A stretch of DNA of 64,000 nucleotides from NCBI GenBank assembly GCA_019095985.1, contig CM032666.1, positions 41,895,186 to 41,959,185 of the forward strand. The letters are read 5' to 3'. The notes beneath the pieces were generated by a model, which was not told the DNA's origin, made no database searches, and saw only the letters and a list, made by a program, of their open reading frames with translations. Each line of letters opens with the position of its first letter. The first letter of the stretch is position 1. Shown piece after piece: positions 11,335-24,640 of the stretch. Both the position numbers and the translations under genes were made by a program. Origin of the DNA: Streblospio benedicti (Eukaryota > Annelida > Polychaeta > Spionida > Spionidae).

Positions 11335-12094
11335 TATGTCACTATGAGCCCGTACAGTTGGTGTAAGCAACTACATAACAAAGATTGATTTCTGAACTCC
11401 TCCACATGGGCATGTTTTGGCTTGATATGATTGTATAAGTTTCAGTCGCAGAATGAACTTTTGCGTCAGTCTTAACTGCTGGCAATTTGGTCCTGTATGG
11501 TTGTTGGTTCAAACCCAACCCCGGAGACTGTGTGTCCAAATTTAGAAAAAAAAATTCAACACTTTGTCTTTTCAAGGATAGCTATCCTATATATATATAT
11601 AGACGATTATGATGTTTCATACGTGGAAACAGAGCTCGCCCATTTGGGAGCCAAATGTAGTATTTTCCATTCCGGTGAGTTACTAATTTTCACAGGAATA
11701 AACAATACTATATATATGTATAAAAATGCAAAATTAATCTACATGTATGTATCCTTGGTTTATTGATTTAACAACAGAATAAAATTTCCAAAGGCATAGC
11801 ATCACCAAATTCACCATTGCATTTGTCTATAAAGTTTTTTTCGACATAGAATCTGTCACTATTTTTACATATATAGAAGGAACAACAGTCATGGAAATCC
11901 ATCTTCATTACTTCCAGAAGGATGTTTGATATTTGTCCATACACAAGAGTCATGTCAACAAGGCAGAAAGCACAATATTTTACTGCAGTGTGAGTGTGAC
12001 TGGAATATCCCCCAATAGTCAGTCAATTCATTTGAAGGATCCGTGACCGTGAAAGTGACAGAATTGTCACAAAGCTCCCATTTACATCATGGTT

Positions 12095-12920
12095 TTCTTC
12101 TGTGATTTATTGGATGAGGGAGTTGGACTCACAACCAGAAGGTAATTGGTGCAATTTCAGGTTAGGTCTAGAGAGGTGTTGAGGAAACTCGTTCCTAAAG
12201 AGTTGCACTCTGCGCCATGCTAATTACACATTAAATAATAGAGGTGGGACATTCGGTGGGTTTTAGCCTTCGAACCTTCGGGACACTTTACCGAACGAAC
12301 CTTCGAACATTCGTTAATAAGTAGGTAAGAAAATAATGAACACTCAGTCTGCAATAAAATTGGAAATTGAAACATTGCGTAGTATCGTGTATGTGATTAA
12401 GCATGTAATACAAATAACAAAAGCTGATAAACAGTCAAGTGGTCATTGACTCTGTAAACAATCAAACAATATGAGCACTTCCCATCCTTACTACTTAGAC
12501 AGAAGCTAACCGCCAAGTGACCTATGTCCCTTGCCGGTATCTCTTTGATCTATTGTTTTCTTTGTCGTCTTGTGACTGAAATCGCTTGTCCTTAACGGTG
12601 CCATGTTCAAATAATAGATAAAAGCAAATTAGCGTCACCCGAAGGTTCGGTTGTGAAAGTTACCTTCGAAGGTTTAGGTTGACGAACGAAGCTTCGTAGC
12701 TTCGCGCCTCCCCTATTAAATAGGTACAGACCAGGCAAGTGGAGCTATAAACATGTTTGCACTACAGTGACAATGTGGTGTATGCTGCCCAGGTAGTTGA
12801 AAAATATATATCGTGACAAGGATCCCAATTGTACCAGTGACCTGATGTAGATGTAAAGTCGACTAAGCTTATGGATAGTAGACTATTCATCGCAAGTAGA
12901 AGCTCATTCTCATATTTAGG
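12095..12920 (+). mobile_element. tRNA-derived SINE split by a hAT-like MITE
   Basis: The two halves, 12095-12229 and 12723 to about 12920, together match the SINE at 3578-3914, in the same order and orientation. The break falls in the conserved word cacgttaaataggtacag. This copy is more diverged than the one at 3578, so it is probably older. Confidence 0.75.
12238..12714. mobile_element. hAT-like MITE inserted in a SINE
   Basis: The 477-bp insert is flanked by a perfect 8-bp direct repeat ATTAAATA (12230-12237 and 12715-12722), the target duplication size of hAT elements. Ends are AGAGGTGGGA on the left and CGCCTCCCCT on the right, an imperfect inverted repeat of the AGNGGTGGG hAT type. Many TTCGAA/CTTCG words in both orientations near each end look like subterminal transposase sites. 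No ORF. Confidence 0.8.
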
Positions 12921-12964
12921 AGCTTTTCATAACTCAATCAGTGCAATGTTCACCAATATGTATT

Positions 12965-13150
12965 ATAATTGTTTACAATAAATGCTTTCACAATTGCATG
13001 TTTTTTTCTTGATCTGTTAATCCACATGTTGCTGATGCCAAAACAATCAATGGAAATAATATATTTTAATGTTATGTTTTACAGAAAAAGTGTCAACAGC
13101 ATGATGATGTGCCACTGCAAAGTGTGGCTGCACACAGCTAGCGAGCTACA
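12965..13150. repeat. Dispersed repeat shared with 39325-39460
   Basis: Shares aataaatgctttcac, the atgatgtgccactgcaaa stretch and cacacagctag with 39325-39460 in the same order. Here it contains extra sequence between the shared words. Function and class unknown. Confidence 0.5.
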
Positions 13151-15190
13151 AAACCATTCATTGTTGTATTCATCTGCCAAATGGTTTCTTTTATCATCCC
13201 AAAAACTTGCGCAAATAAGTATCTCTTCATAAGTATTTAGAATTTGAAGAAAAAAGACAATACATAAACATAACCATCATCAGCTCACTTTCATGGAACC
13301 TAGGGAGCGTCATTAACAATTTTAACTAAAAATTTATTTCAAATTCCTTTGATTTTTGTGACTGACTAGCAAATACAACCTTATCACGTTAAGTATTCTC
13401 ATCACATCATTTTCCACCCTAAAACCCAATCATTGACCGATGATTGATATTTATTTTCCTCAACAGGGCAATGGAGCAAAATAAACATTCAATCTGATAT
13501 GGATCGAATATAATAAATATCTTTAACATTTCTTTTTGAACTTTCTTATGTTTAAATGATTTTGTTGAAGTTGGTAAAGCATCTAGTTATTTACATATAA
13601 TAATAAGGAGTATCCAATATACAATAATAAATTCATGTTTACAGAATTGCTGCAACATACTCATTTGGTTTTATACTTCTCTGAAGTAGAGAACGTAAGT
13701 GTCACACACAATCAAGTTGAAGAGGGATGATATTCCTAGATGGCAAAATAAAGAAATCAATTTATTTTTTGTAAAATCTGATGAGGAACATCAACTGTTC
13801 ACTTAAAATTCCTGATAATAAGAGAAGGTTGAAGACATGCCAACCTATAATCGCATCCCAAATGTAAATGTGATAGTTATGTAATTCATGGTGCTATTAT
13901 TACTGCTATACATGTAGTATATTCAAATGACTACATTACAACCGTCTATTGGCATCCTTGCATACAACATACCCAGATGACTCTCTCATTGTCATGACAT
14001 GTTTAATGATCAATACATGATCAGTAACTATCAAATGTAGGTTCCATTATATACCATGTAAAAGAAGTGATGATGCAAAATAGAAAGATGAGTAGTATAT
14101 ATGTGTGTTATCTGCATTTGTACATATCAATTGAAAAAGCTTCTCTCATTGACATTATCATTAACAGTTGGAGTTATAACTCCAAATACTTCTTTATTGA
14201 AGCATTGCTATAAAAATAAGAGCATAGAAGAGTACAGGGCAAATGGTATTGCCTGAGTTCTATGGGCAGCTGTCTTTTTTATGAGGCACAAGTTTTCCAT
14301 TGGCATTAATCAGAATCCAGCACTGTGACAGCAGTTTGCATGCAATGCTCCTAGGTTCACAGTATTGCTTGGGCAATGATTCCCTATTTACAAATTTCCT
14401 CAAAGTTTATTTCAATCAAATCACAACATTCCTTTCCTGTAAACGTTACCTGAATTACATAGGTAATGTCACCGTAATGGAATGTGTAAAGTTGTCAATT
14501 CATCTCTAATTGTGCTTTTCTGGACGCACAGCCATGAAACACACCAGTGAGAGACGGGCATTTCTTCTGCACGCATGCTCACTTGCTGGCACTCACTCAC
14601 TCACTCATTCATTCACTTACCTTTTAGAAGCAAGATGATGTTTTTATCATGTGTCTTACTTGATGATAGCAAAATGTAACTTTGTATCCTACTAATGCTG
14701 GACATTAGTGTTTACAGTGTATAAAAGATGGTTAATCAATTATCAACACCAGTAGATCAAAACAAAGTTCTGATTGGACAAAGGTAAAGAGATACCTATC
14801 ATTGTTTCAAGATATATTTCCATGTGCATTTGAATATAATTCTATTGAAAAAGAATTCCCTTGCACTGTTGTAACTAGATCAGAAGTGTTCAAAGAACAC
14901 GGCATCGCTAGAACAACGTTGACTTATTCAAGTTCAACTGTTAAAAGTTGACTAAAACATTATGGAAATCTTGATTAAAAGTACACAATAATAATTAAAT
15001 TAGCCACAAATAATATCACAGTGTGATTGTACTGTGCATGTGTGTGCAGTATTGATTTTATTAATTTGCAGCAGGCATATTGATTTTATCACACTGGCTT
15101 TGACTTTACTGCTGGGGTTAAATATTGATTTTTTCTTGCTGGCTTGAATATCAGTAAAATTTCATAAATAGTATTCAAGAAGACACAATT
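13150..15190. other. Stretch without recognisable gene
   Basis: AT-rich, with only short random frames. A short (CACT)n/(ATTC)n run lies at about 14593-14622. I see no domain, splice pattern or inverted-repeat element. Confidence 0.45.
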
Positions 15191-15301
15191 TAATTCGCAG
15201 AGTGCCCAAAATCGAATCACTTTGGTGTTGCTTCATACCTCATAGTTGTGTAAAGTTTGAACGAAATCGGTGTAACGGTAAAAGCTCTAGCTTGTCCGGA
15301 G

Positions 15302-15374
15302 ACATACATACATGTACATACATAGATACATAAATAGATACATACATATATAGATACATACATACGTACGTACA

Positions 15375-15409
<35 letters not shown>

Positions 15410-15568
15410 ATGCATGCATGCATGCATACATGCATACATGCATACATGCATACATGCATACATGCATACATGCATACATACATACATACATACATACATA
15501 CATACATACATACATACATACATACATACATACATACATACATACATACATACATACATACATACATA
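15302..15568. repeat. Compound microsatellite TACA/TGCG/TGCATACA
   Basis: A TACA-type run (15302-15372) is followed by (TGCG)n (about 15374-15408), then TGCA, alternating TACATGCA units, and a long (TACA)n. The preceding 100 bp (gttgtgtaaagtttgaacg, then aaatcggtgtaacgg) resemble the 3' ends of LINEs that terminate in short tandem repeats, so the array may have grown from a LINE tail on + . The Met-Tyr-Val-Cys and His-Thr-Tyr-Ile frames through it are artefacts. Confidence 0.9.
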
Positions 15569-16169
15569 GAAACAAAGTGATCACAAGGCTTTCACTTCAG
15601 CTACTGAAGCGATGTAGCTGAAGGGACGCAATAAATTTTACAGGTGATGCACAATGATTGCATTGATCTGAGGTGATCAATAAAACAAACTGCTCTCACT
15701 GAAAGTATTCAATTGTCAATCTTGCACTCTTTTGTATATGATGGTTTTGGAAGTGATGTCACTGAGGAGGTTGAGAAAACTTTTGTTCAGGCCAGAATCA
15801 GGCGACTGATCTCCCGATATGCATTTAGTCAGCACGTGTAGATGTCAAAACACACAACAAGAATATACACAATTGTACATCCTATGTTGCTTACTTTCTA
15901 TGACAACTTGAATTATCACTGAACAAACATTGTACATAAACATAAAACATTGTACATAAAACATTGTACATAATAAATTATATCATGTTGCATTGATTTG
16001 AAAGGAAAAAAACTAATTATTCATCGACGCCGGGAAAAAGAAGCATTTACCCACACGCACCTGTGTGCCATGTAGTACATGATGTATATAAACAAGCACC
16101 TGTTGACATCCACATTTTCACAGAAAAACTAATTGTTTATTTCCTATAAAATGTGATATAAAAAATCAA

Positions 16170-17152
16170 TGAATGGCAGCGTTAAGCATCAAGCTTCAAA
16201 GTGTCCCCGAGTCCACAGCAAAGCCAGCCATCAACCCCTTGACAGGCTGCTTGCCAGCACAGGCGCAACTGCACCAGAAAATACTTAATCTGTTTGTGGC
16301 AGTCCTTTACAGGCCAGGAACACCAGAGTACCAGGTAGTAGTACGGCAGCTCACCGTCAATGACCTAACATCAGTAAGCTGGACAGTGCAAGTCCGCCTC
16401 CTACTTCATAAGTACAAGCTGCCGCCAGCGCTGTAACCTACCGGGTACCAAGCAAGAAACACTGGCGCAAGGCTGTAAAGTTGGCCGTCATGGAGCACTG
16501 GGAGAGGAAACTCAAGAATGATGCGACACAGATGAGGAGCCTGGTTTCTGAACCTCTATGTATGCTATATGAGGTACTCGCATCCAGTCTGGCTGACAGG
16601 GACAGACCCGCTCCAAGCGATTATAGCTACCGTAAGGGCAGCTATGCTTGTCTGCTGATACCCGTTTTCCGGCCACAAGTGTGCAGGTACATAGTGGGCT
16701 CTCCAGAACTTGGCCATACTGCTCTTTCCCTGAACCTGAGACAGTTGATCATTTTCTTCTCCGCTGCACCCTGTACAATGACCTCAGGGAACATTTTATA
16801 TCGACCCTGGATGAAATGGGAATAAATACCAGTAACATCGTTGAGGATGATCTGGTTGCCACTATTCTTGACCCCTCATATGTACTTGTAAGTGCTAACG
16901 AGGATTAGGTCTTATACCTTGAAAAGGAGGCCAGAAAAGTAATCTTTGCCATGAGCAACCGAAGAGCGACTACTGATGGTAGAAGCTCTATGTATAATTG
17001 GGCAGTGGCAAGGGCACAGGGGGCCCGGGGACTAAGTGTGGGGGCTAGCAAGCAAGCAAGCAAATATAATAACTCATGTGTCACCTGGAACAGACCAGGG
17101 TTCTCCTGATGAGAGGAGGAATCTACATTACAAGTAACTAGTAAGTAAGTAA
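16170..17152 (+). mobile_element. LINE 3' fragment (reverse transcriptase C-terminus)
   Basis: Protein-like pieces in three successive frames read as the C-terminal end of a non-LTR retrotransposon ORF2: GCLPAQAQLHQKILNLFV (about 16240), WRKAVKLAVMEHWERKLKN (about 16465), then PEPETVDHFLLRCTLYNDLR (about 16730), the usual terminal Cys/His region, and LEKEARKVIFAMSNRR (about 16918). At least two frameshifts and several stops break it. The 3' end is a short AAGT-type repeat at about 17135-17152. The 5' end is abrupt at 16170, typical of 5' truncation. Clade not resolved. Confidence 0.8.
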
Positions 17153-17351
17153 CTATAGACCTTTTAATTGATGATACCAAACTTACCATATTTGGTAGAA
17201 AGTATATGCGTACTGGGTATGTACTGTTGCAATAAAGGTTGCATTACTGCAGTATTTTACAGTATATGTTTGGTCAGCAAAATGTATATTTGGCCAGTTG
17301 TTAATCTTTTTCTTTTATAGTTTACCGTAAAGTATACCAATTTTATATATA

Positions 17352-17529
17352 CAGTAGAACCTCCAATTAAGACCACCCCTATATTGAGACCACCTCTATA
17401 ATAAGACCACTTTTCACGGTCCCAAACTTTCATAGAGCTACCAAAATGAACCTCTGTATAGAGACCACTTCTCTATTGAGACCACCTGACACTGGTCCCA
17501 ACGGTGATCCTAATAGAGAGGTTCTACTG
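17352..17529. mobile_element. Mariner-like MITE with CAGTAGAACCTC ends
   Basis: Ends are CAGTAGAACCTC and GAGGTTCTACTG, a perfect 12-bp inverted repeat, flanked by TA on both sides (17350-17351, 17530-17531) as expected for Tc1/mariner target duplication. Internal repeats of gagaccacctct and aagaccactt give long partial self-complementarity. A diverged relative is at 22410-22577. Confidence 0.85.
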
Positions 17530-17742
17530 TACTTACCAAATATTCACCCTATAGTGTTTTTCAGAATTTTGGGTTCACTTTTACTACTTTTGAGGGATCA
17601 TAACGAGGACCAAAGTTCTCTGACTAATATTTAATTAATTTTATGCCACATTGTATAAGTATTTGGTATGGATCTATAGATAATGTTTTCATAAATCTGT
17701 ACAGATAGAGGAAACATAGTATAAAGAATAAGTGAGCATGTA

Positions 17743-20700
17743 GTAGACTAGTTGGATTTTCAGAAAATCAAAGACCCTGAGGCATTTCGGACTAAAAGTT
17801 GCCAACTATGTGTTTCTGAAGTAAAAAGATGAGCTAAATCCATTTTTGGTAGTTGGCAAGCTGAATTGTCACTTTGAAGGGCTCAAAATGGGCTTTTTCA
17901 AAATGGCCGCAGCCGAACACTTAAATCCATAAAATATGGGAAATATGGATTCTGAGGCAAATAATCATTTGAAATTGGAGTATAAACCTAGATCATTGGG
18001 TAAAATGTACGATAATTCTGCATATTTGAGCTATTTTCAAGTTCACTCATCTTCATTTCAAGATGCATATGGCTACCAAAATAGTGCATAGTCCTGTGTA
18101 AAATATCAAATGTTATTAAGGATTTCATAGGAAGCTTTACTGTCTCTATTGACAAACATATGTGTGAAACAATTTATTTTGAAAATGAATGTAATGAATA
18201 ATTACAATACTGTAATAACTGATGCTTAGCCTATAAGTTTTGAGACAAATAAAAACATATGCAAAACACCCACAAAATATTACGGTTCATGTATATACAT
18301 GTACATACACATATATTTGTGAATTACAATGAGACACAAATCCATTCCAATAGGAGTTTATCAACTAGGATGCATACAACTACATCCCGGTTGTCAAAAC
18401 ACATGCCGGAGTACACATGAGTTTAGCCCTTTTGCTCTTGCAACGACCTAGTCTGAACAAGATATAAACTCAATGCATTCTTCTGGCACAGGTACTTTTT
18501 CCATTAGCACAGGGTCAAGTTTTCCATCCTTGATTTTCCATCCATAGCATTCAAGATTTGGAAGAATTTGCTGAGCCTGCTTCTAGATGAATTTCTGGTA
18601 GTATGCACGTTTGAGATGGAAGTTAAAGAGTCAATACTTTGAGACAAGGCCTCTTGTCCACTTGCTTTTGCAAAATATGCACTCATCGCTTTGTCAGCAG
18701 AGGAAATATTTCATTTGGACTTGTATAGTCTGCAGATAAATTGTTCTGCCATGGCTGCTCTAGCATGTGACTCGTCAAATCCCTCCAACAGCTGATGGTA
18801 CCTTTGGAAAACGTTGAATGCAGTCTTCTTTGTATGCTCTGAGATGTAAGACGTCGACTCATACCAAGTCAATCCATGAAATACAAGTAGTTCGTTTTCT
18901 GCTGCAACTGGCGAATTAGACAAGTCTTGTACCTTTAATAGGGAATGTATTTCCTATTCTTGGCAGTTCCTGCTCTCATCCAGATTCTCAAGGCATTGAT
19001 TTTTGACGTGTGTGATAACATAAGCACTACAACATTAGTGTCTCTTGCAGCAATAATCATGGAGTCAGCATGGCAATGAATAGCATGAACTGCAAGGCGT
19101 GGATCTCGCTCTTCATGATTTGCTGTCTACTTCAGGTCTTGATGCTTGCACTTCAATACCATTTTGGACACCCCCTCCCTCCCCTGCTGTGATGACCAGC
19201 TTATCTGTATGTCCTTGCTGAATGAGCTCCTTTGATGAGAGACAGGTGAGGTCTGCTTTGTTATTGGCGACAGCCATGAAATCGGACCAGTTTGCTAGAA
19301 GTGGCAAATCCCGGTCCTGCACCACCCACCTGATTGCCTCCTGATTGGGAAGTTTTTTCATGTATGATGTGCACGTGTTCCACCCTTTATAGATACTTTA
19401 AAGTATCTATCAAATACTATGTCTATTCTCTCACAATGTCGACCAGCCTTGAATACTGATTGCATAAATATGTCAGCCATTTCTCCGAATGTTGAAGCTC
19501 TTGCTAGCTTTCCAATCAGATTTACTTGTGCCTGCCCATCTACAATCAGACAGCTGTTGCCTTTCACTGTGATTGACTTTGAACAAATGATGTCCTCAGT
19601 AAGTGTCTCAAAAGTACAATTTTAGGTCCTGTTTTGAGTGATCCATTCATTTCTGCTATTGCTACAGGTACAGGCATCAATTCATGTCCCAGAAAATGAT
19701 CTAAATCAACCTATTATTTCAGGGGTAGCCAGGTCCTTTGTTGCAATGTTCTGGAAACTGTTGGCAGTGCTAGTACAGAAGACTTTGAATCATGTAAGGG
19801 TTTCTTGAACTAAACCCTCATTCTTGATATCTCTCTGTATGCAGCGAAGTCTGTACTCATTGTACATAGCATTCTCCTCAGTTTGACAATACATACTTGT
19901 GGTAACTTTGTGATCTGAGATTGTAGGAATTAATTAAAGTACCCATCTACTAACAGCTGATGTAGATTCGGTGATTCCTACTATGCCTTCATCCCATTCC
20001 CTAGTTCCATTCAATCATTCTAGGGTTTTGTCTTGATCTACTTGGTTGAACTTCCTTCCTGAATGCTTCACCACAAAGTTCCCTCCTCTGAACTCCACAA
20101 TAATTGCTAGCAGATTCTTTATCCCTGCTAGATACACTGCTCCCCAATTTACATAGTTGATGTGATCATAGTTGTGGAAGAAGGGCACCATTTTTAGGAA
20201 TGCATTGAGGGGCAAATCCCAGTCCCCATCTCTCAGTAATCTTGTAAAGAAGCGCAGAATCATGACCATTTCCAGACACTTCCACCAGTACTGGAAGCTG
20301 ATGTCTTCATCTTTTTATGTTTGTGAAGGCATCTTTGGTCCATTGGAATAGTGAGTCCATCAGCTGGTCTACAAGGTCTGGAATGACATTGTCGTTGAAC
20401 ACTTGTGCAAGATCACTGCAGATGTCATCTGATTCCCATAATGTGCGGAACTGTGAGTATAGTATTTTCTACAGTGCCTGGAATGTCAATTTCTGGACTA
20501 TCATACCCCTACTGTATGACTTCCCCGTCATTACATTAGCAGCAGAGTTTGGACCAAGAATGTCACTTTCAACCCAGACCTCAACAAGAACAGAGCATTT
20601 CATGTGCTGTCCTATGACCTTCAAAGAGTTCATGGATATGTGTAAGCCTCCTAGCATCATCACAAGTTTTTCTCCATATTCCGGAATAGACCACCTCAGT

Positions 20701-21930
20701 TCCATAATTTTCAAAACATTGCTTGATCTACAGTAATTACAGTGTGCTCTTGTACCAACTCTGTTGATATGTACATGCATCATTGAATAACTGTGTGTCC
20801 ATTTCAGATCATTTCAATGGCTGGTGCTTGGATTATAGGCATGTATCCCACTGTGGTCTGTGGGTGGTCAATTACTGTCAACGCTTCGTTTAACTGTATC
20901 CACCCATGATTACCCTGTTGATGTGTGATGATAAATGCACAATCTTTGGCATTTATAGCTTTCAATGCACAGCAGGGGTTTCTTTCACTTCAAATCATTC
21001 TGGTTCTACCACTCTGATTGCTGGTTCCACTTTACAAAAAATGAAATTCGTAGTCACAGGGGCTTCCATCACTTCAGGTGCAAAGATTGGCCAGATTGAG
21101 GGTTTCAGATGTCATCTATTTTTAGGCCTTGAGAAGGACTTGTTTGCCATGTTGGCATTTGTGTTATCTGCCATAAAATATGTGATGTGAAGCAGATATA
21201 AAAGGTTTCAGACCCCACTTAAGCACATATGTTCATGGTAACTCATGGCTATGGCCACCACATATAAAAAACATTGACAACCTTGTGTGTGTGGATGACT
21301 GAGATCGACTTGTCATGAAAAATTGCAATATCTGGGTTGCCCCAAGAAGTGCCAAAATGAATCTCCATGCGTCATAGGACGCCCTCAGATGTATTAATTT
21401 CATATATATTCAACTGCTTCAAAATCATGCCAAAACGGGTTTGTTTAATGTTAAATCGCATGCCTTTTACCCCCCACAGCAAGAAAACCGACTGTTTTAA
21501 GATCTAAGTGGTACCATTAGACAGAAGTTTGTTTACAAACAAAAACACACATGACCGCTATTATTTTTATGACTAGACCCCTAATATGTGGCAGCCATCT
21601 TGGAAACAAGATGGCTGATATTTGATGTTAAATTTAATGTGCAAATGCATATTCTTTGTATCTACTAAATTTGTTCCTACTAAATTTAGAGTCATTATTA
21701 TTATGATATCATTATCATATCATTATATACATGGATTTTAGTGTTCGTTGGCGCCCATATTGATAAAGCCCATTTTGAGCCCTTCAAAGTGAAAATTCAG
21801 CTTGCCAACCACCAAAAAATGGATTCAGCACATATTTTTACTTCAGAAAAACATTGTTGGCAACTTAGTCTGAAATGCCTCAAAAAAAAATTTCTAGAGG
21901 CTTTTTGGGGAAATTTGAATAGTCTATAGT
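17743..21930 (-). mobile_element. 4.2-kb DNA-transposon-like element with long inverted ends and decayed ORF
   Basis: The ends are inverted copies of each other over about 165 bp (17757-17925 versus 21740-21905), sharing gcaagctgaatt, gaagggctcaaaatgggctt and tgaggcatttc. Between them the - strand carries the remains of one protein family in pieces of 60-104 codons: at 20469-20783 (with MLGGLHISMNSLKVIG), 20015-20269 (with NYDHINYVNWGAVYL), then EWDEGIVGITEST near 19990-19940, 19358-19567, 19113-19361, 18711-18923 and 18504-18686. These resemble a multi-copy animal protein family usually left as 'uncharacterized', with motifs GGLHIEM and DHVNY..W; this is from memory. Several frameshifts and stops make the copy inactive. 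A solo end is at 6880-6998. Confidence 0.7.
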
Positions 21931-22409
21931 ACCATCCACAACAAGCAGTTATTTCATGGACTGTTTCCGCGACAGTAAATTCACCCAATATCGCCGTAGT
22001 AAAAATGACTAAAAATCAGTGACAAAACGTGATTCTCGGAAGCTTGGTGCTAGTCTGTTAATTGTTCTGGATTGAAGAATGTATATTCATTGTCTTTGTG
22101 TCTATAAACAAATAAACAGCAATCAATTGTGTTATGCTCAGGAAATGATAAATTCATTTAGCAAATGTTATGGGGATACCTCATTTGCAATATTGAATCA
22201 TAGCTATAACAGAAGTGTGGTTTGAACAATATATGATGTAACTATACTGTTTAAGATTCCATGAGTATCAAAATTGACTCAAGACAAAATGTTTCTTTAA
22301 TGTTAAAAGTAAACATAATATACAGTTGAGATAATTATTAAGAGGTATCAGACATACCAGGTACTCAATGTTTTTATTTTGTTTCATATGCAGTAACATG
22401 AGAACCATA

Positions 22410-22577
22410 AGTAAGACAACCTTTATGGAGACCACCTCTATAATAAGACCACTTTTTTACAATCCTAAACCTCCATACATTTACCAAAATGAACATCCAT
22501 ATAGAGTAGAAACCACCCCTCTATGAAGACCACCTTACACAGGTCCCAAGTTTGGTCCTAATAGACAGGTGCTACTT
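22410..22577. mobile_element. Diverged copy of the mariner-like MITE
   Basis: Follows the element at 17352-17529 throughout (ggagaccacctctataataagaccac is shared), but the terminal repeats are decayed (gtaagacaacct left, aggtgctactt right). Older than the other copy. Confidence 0.7.
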
Positions 22578-23244
22578 CACCAGTAAATATGAACACTGCA
22601 GTCCATAAACTAACTGGAACCCAACCTAAAAAGTCGTCATGAATATTTGTCTTCATAAAGTAGCAATTTCGAGACAACACAATTTCCTGTTTAGAATTGG
22701 GTGAGAGATATGATTTTTCCCTCTTCTTTTATTCACATCAGTTGACATTTGCCAAATGTGTGATAGAATATGTCAAATATTCACTTGTATAGGAAAAATA
22801 TTGATAAGTTTTTTATCATGTTTACTACCACAAAAGTATACTAAGTATTAACCGGATCCGAAGCCCACAGTTGTAACAGTGGTGATAGACAGTGCACATC
22901 CCACTCCGAAAGTATTTGGAGTTGAAATATGCAATGCTCAATGTTTTCATTATAATGATATTTGGTCGCTTTCAAATTGATAGGTAAATAAAGTAAATAG
23001 TTTTGATCTGCAAAATGTGTGCATAAACAGGCTTACAATTAACGTAATGTTTTGTTGTTGTAAATATATATCATTTGGAAGAAATATAACACTTTATTAT
23101 GAGAAAATCTTATCAATCTACCTTTTAGATATGTCAGCATACATGTAGTTATATTACACTTACACGATTTATTTATAAGGATAATTTGGTCAGTCTCTGA
23201 AATTCACCCATTTTGTATCTTTGTAACCAAGCCAGTAAGTAGAG

Positions 23245-24640
23245 ATTTTATTTATTTATTTATTTGTTTGTTTATTAATTTATTTATTGTTTTATTGTTT
23301 TATTTATTGTTTTATTTATTGTTTTATTTATTTTATTTATTGATTTACTTCAGATATGTAACAAATTACAATCCATATAACTAAAATTATATGTACAATA
23401 TATACATATAGTATTAAAATGAATCATATTAATTAGTCCAACAAATTACAAATATCAGTGTTAAAATTCTATGTTTCAATATTGTATAGTACCTTATTCC
23501 ACCTTCTAGACTGAGCACATTCAATATAAAAGGCAGAATCAACTAACCTGTATTTCACTAAAGACTTAAAATTATAGTGTACCAAAAATGGCTCACTTCA
23601 TATCTATTTATATTTAGCCAATTTTTGAAAAGTAAAGTTACCCCACTGACTTATACAATAAAAACTTGTACAATAAGCTTTAAACAGTTTACATTTAATT
23701 TCATTTACTGCACAATTTAAATCTTTTAACAAGAACATAACCTCTAGCATATATATACTTCATAGTTGTTTTTTAATATCGCAGTCATCTTGTATTTTAT
23801 CTGTCAGTAACGCACCTAGGTACTTTTGTTCGTGTACAATTTTAAGTGATTTTCCATCTAAATAGACAGTAGGTATATGTATGTTTTTAACCCTCTAGGT
23901 TTTACACACATTAACACAGTTACTTTTTAACAAAATATATACTAATTCATGTTCAGAGGCAAACTTACCACATACCAAGAGTAATTTCTGCATAGCAGAT
24001 TGAGAGGGGGCCAATAAAACTGCATCATCAGCATAAAACAGGTGATTAACAGAACAACCATTTAAAAACGCACCGAGATCCAACTTTGTTAAGATTTACA
24101 CTAATATCATCAGTGTACACATTGTAGAACATGGTGACAATATGCTACCTTGGCAAACTCCATTACTGACATGAAAAGGTTCAAAAACATGTCCATTCCA
24201 TCTAACATAATTTTTGCTGTACCGTACATACAGTATAAAACTAACAATTAAAATTGGTAATTTCCTATCAATTAACTTTTTTAAAGATGGTCCAATTATA
24301 ACTTTTCAAAGGCTTTACTGGCATCCAGAAAACATATCTACATTGGACTACTAGGCCAACTGTAATAGTCTGTTATTTGCGTAAGTGCATAAATACACAT
24401 TTCAGTTGATAAATTAGGTTTAAAACCAAATTGATTGTATGTTGTAGTTAACAGTAATCTATAGTGATTTAAAGTAGAAGTATTTCTAGAATTTTAGACA
24501 AAACAACAGGGATGTGGCAATTATTTTATGACATAGAGGGCCCTAGTATTTACTTGGTAAAATCGCAATTGATTTTAATTCAATAATCTGTCCATCAATT
24601 CAAGAGATCAATAATCAGTGGTCTTTTATTCCACCTATTT
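23245..24640 (-). mobile_element. 5'-truncated LINE (non-LTR reverse transcriptase) remnant
   Basis: Read on the - strand, the order is RT fragments FGFKPNLSTEMCIYALTQI (about 24430-24370), FLDASKAFEKL (about 24330-24300), NGVCQGSILSP (about 24160-24130), HLFYADDAVLLAPS with the catalytic YADD (about 24045-24005), then HEQKYLGALLTDKIQDDCDI (about 23845-23785) and a C-terminal remainder to about 23480. The 3' end is an A-rich (AAAT/AAAAC)n tail, seen on + as TTTA repeats at 23246-23345. Frameshifts and stops break the frame. The order and YADD context fit Jockey/CR1-group LINEs; the clade is tentative. Confidence 0.85.

Larger units (their letters stand above)
9358..11532. repeat. Duplicated block A, copy 2
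   Basis: Same sequence as 3160-4343 but split by two inserts absent there: a MITE at 9771-10681 and an unidentified 432-bp insert at 10903-11334. It lacks the SINE seen in copy 1. The 3' end, near ggttcaaaccc at about 11509, is where similarity stops in both copies. Confidence 0.8.

Noticed and set aside
15217-15621. Several 60-116-codon frames with MYVC and HTYI repeats on both strands
   Set aside because: Translations of the TACA/TGCG microsatellite in all frames; no gene.
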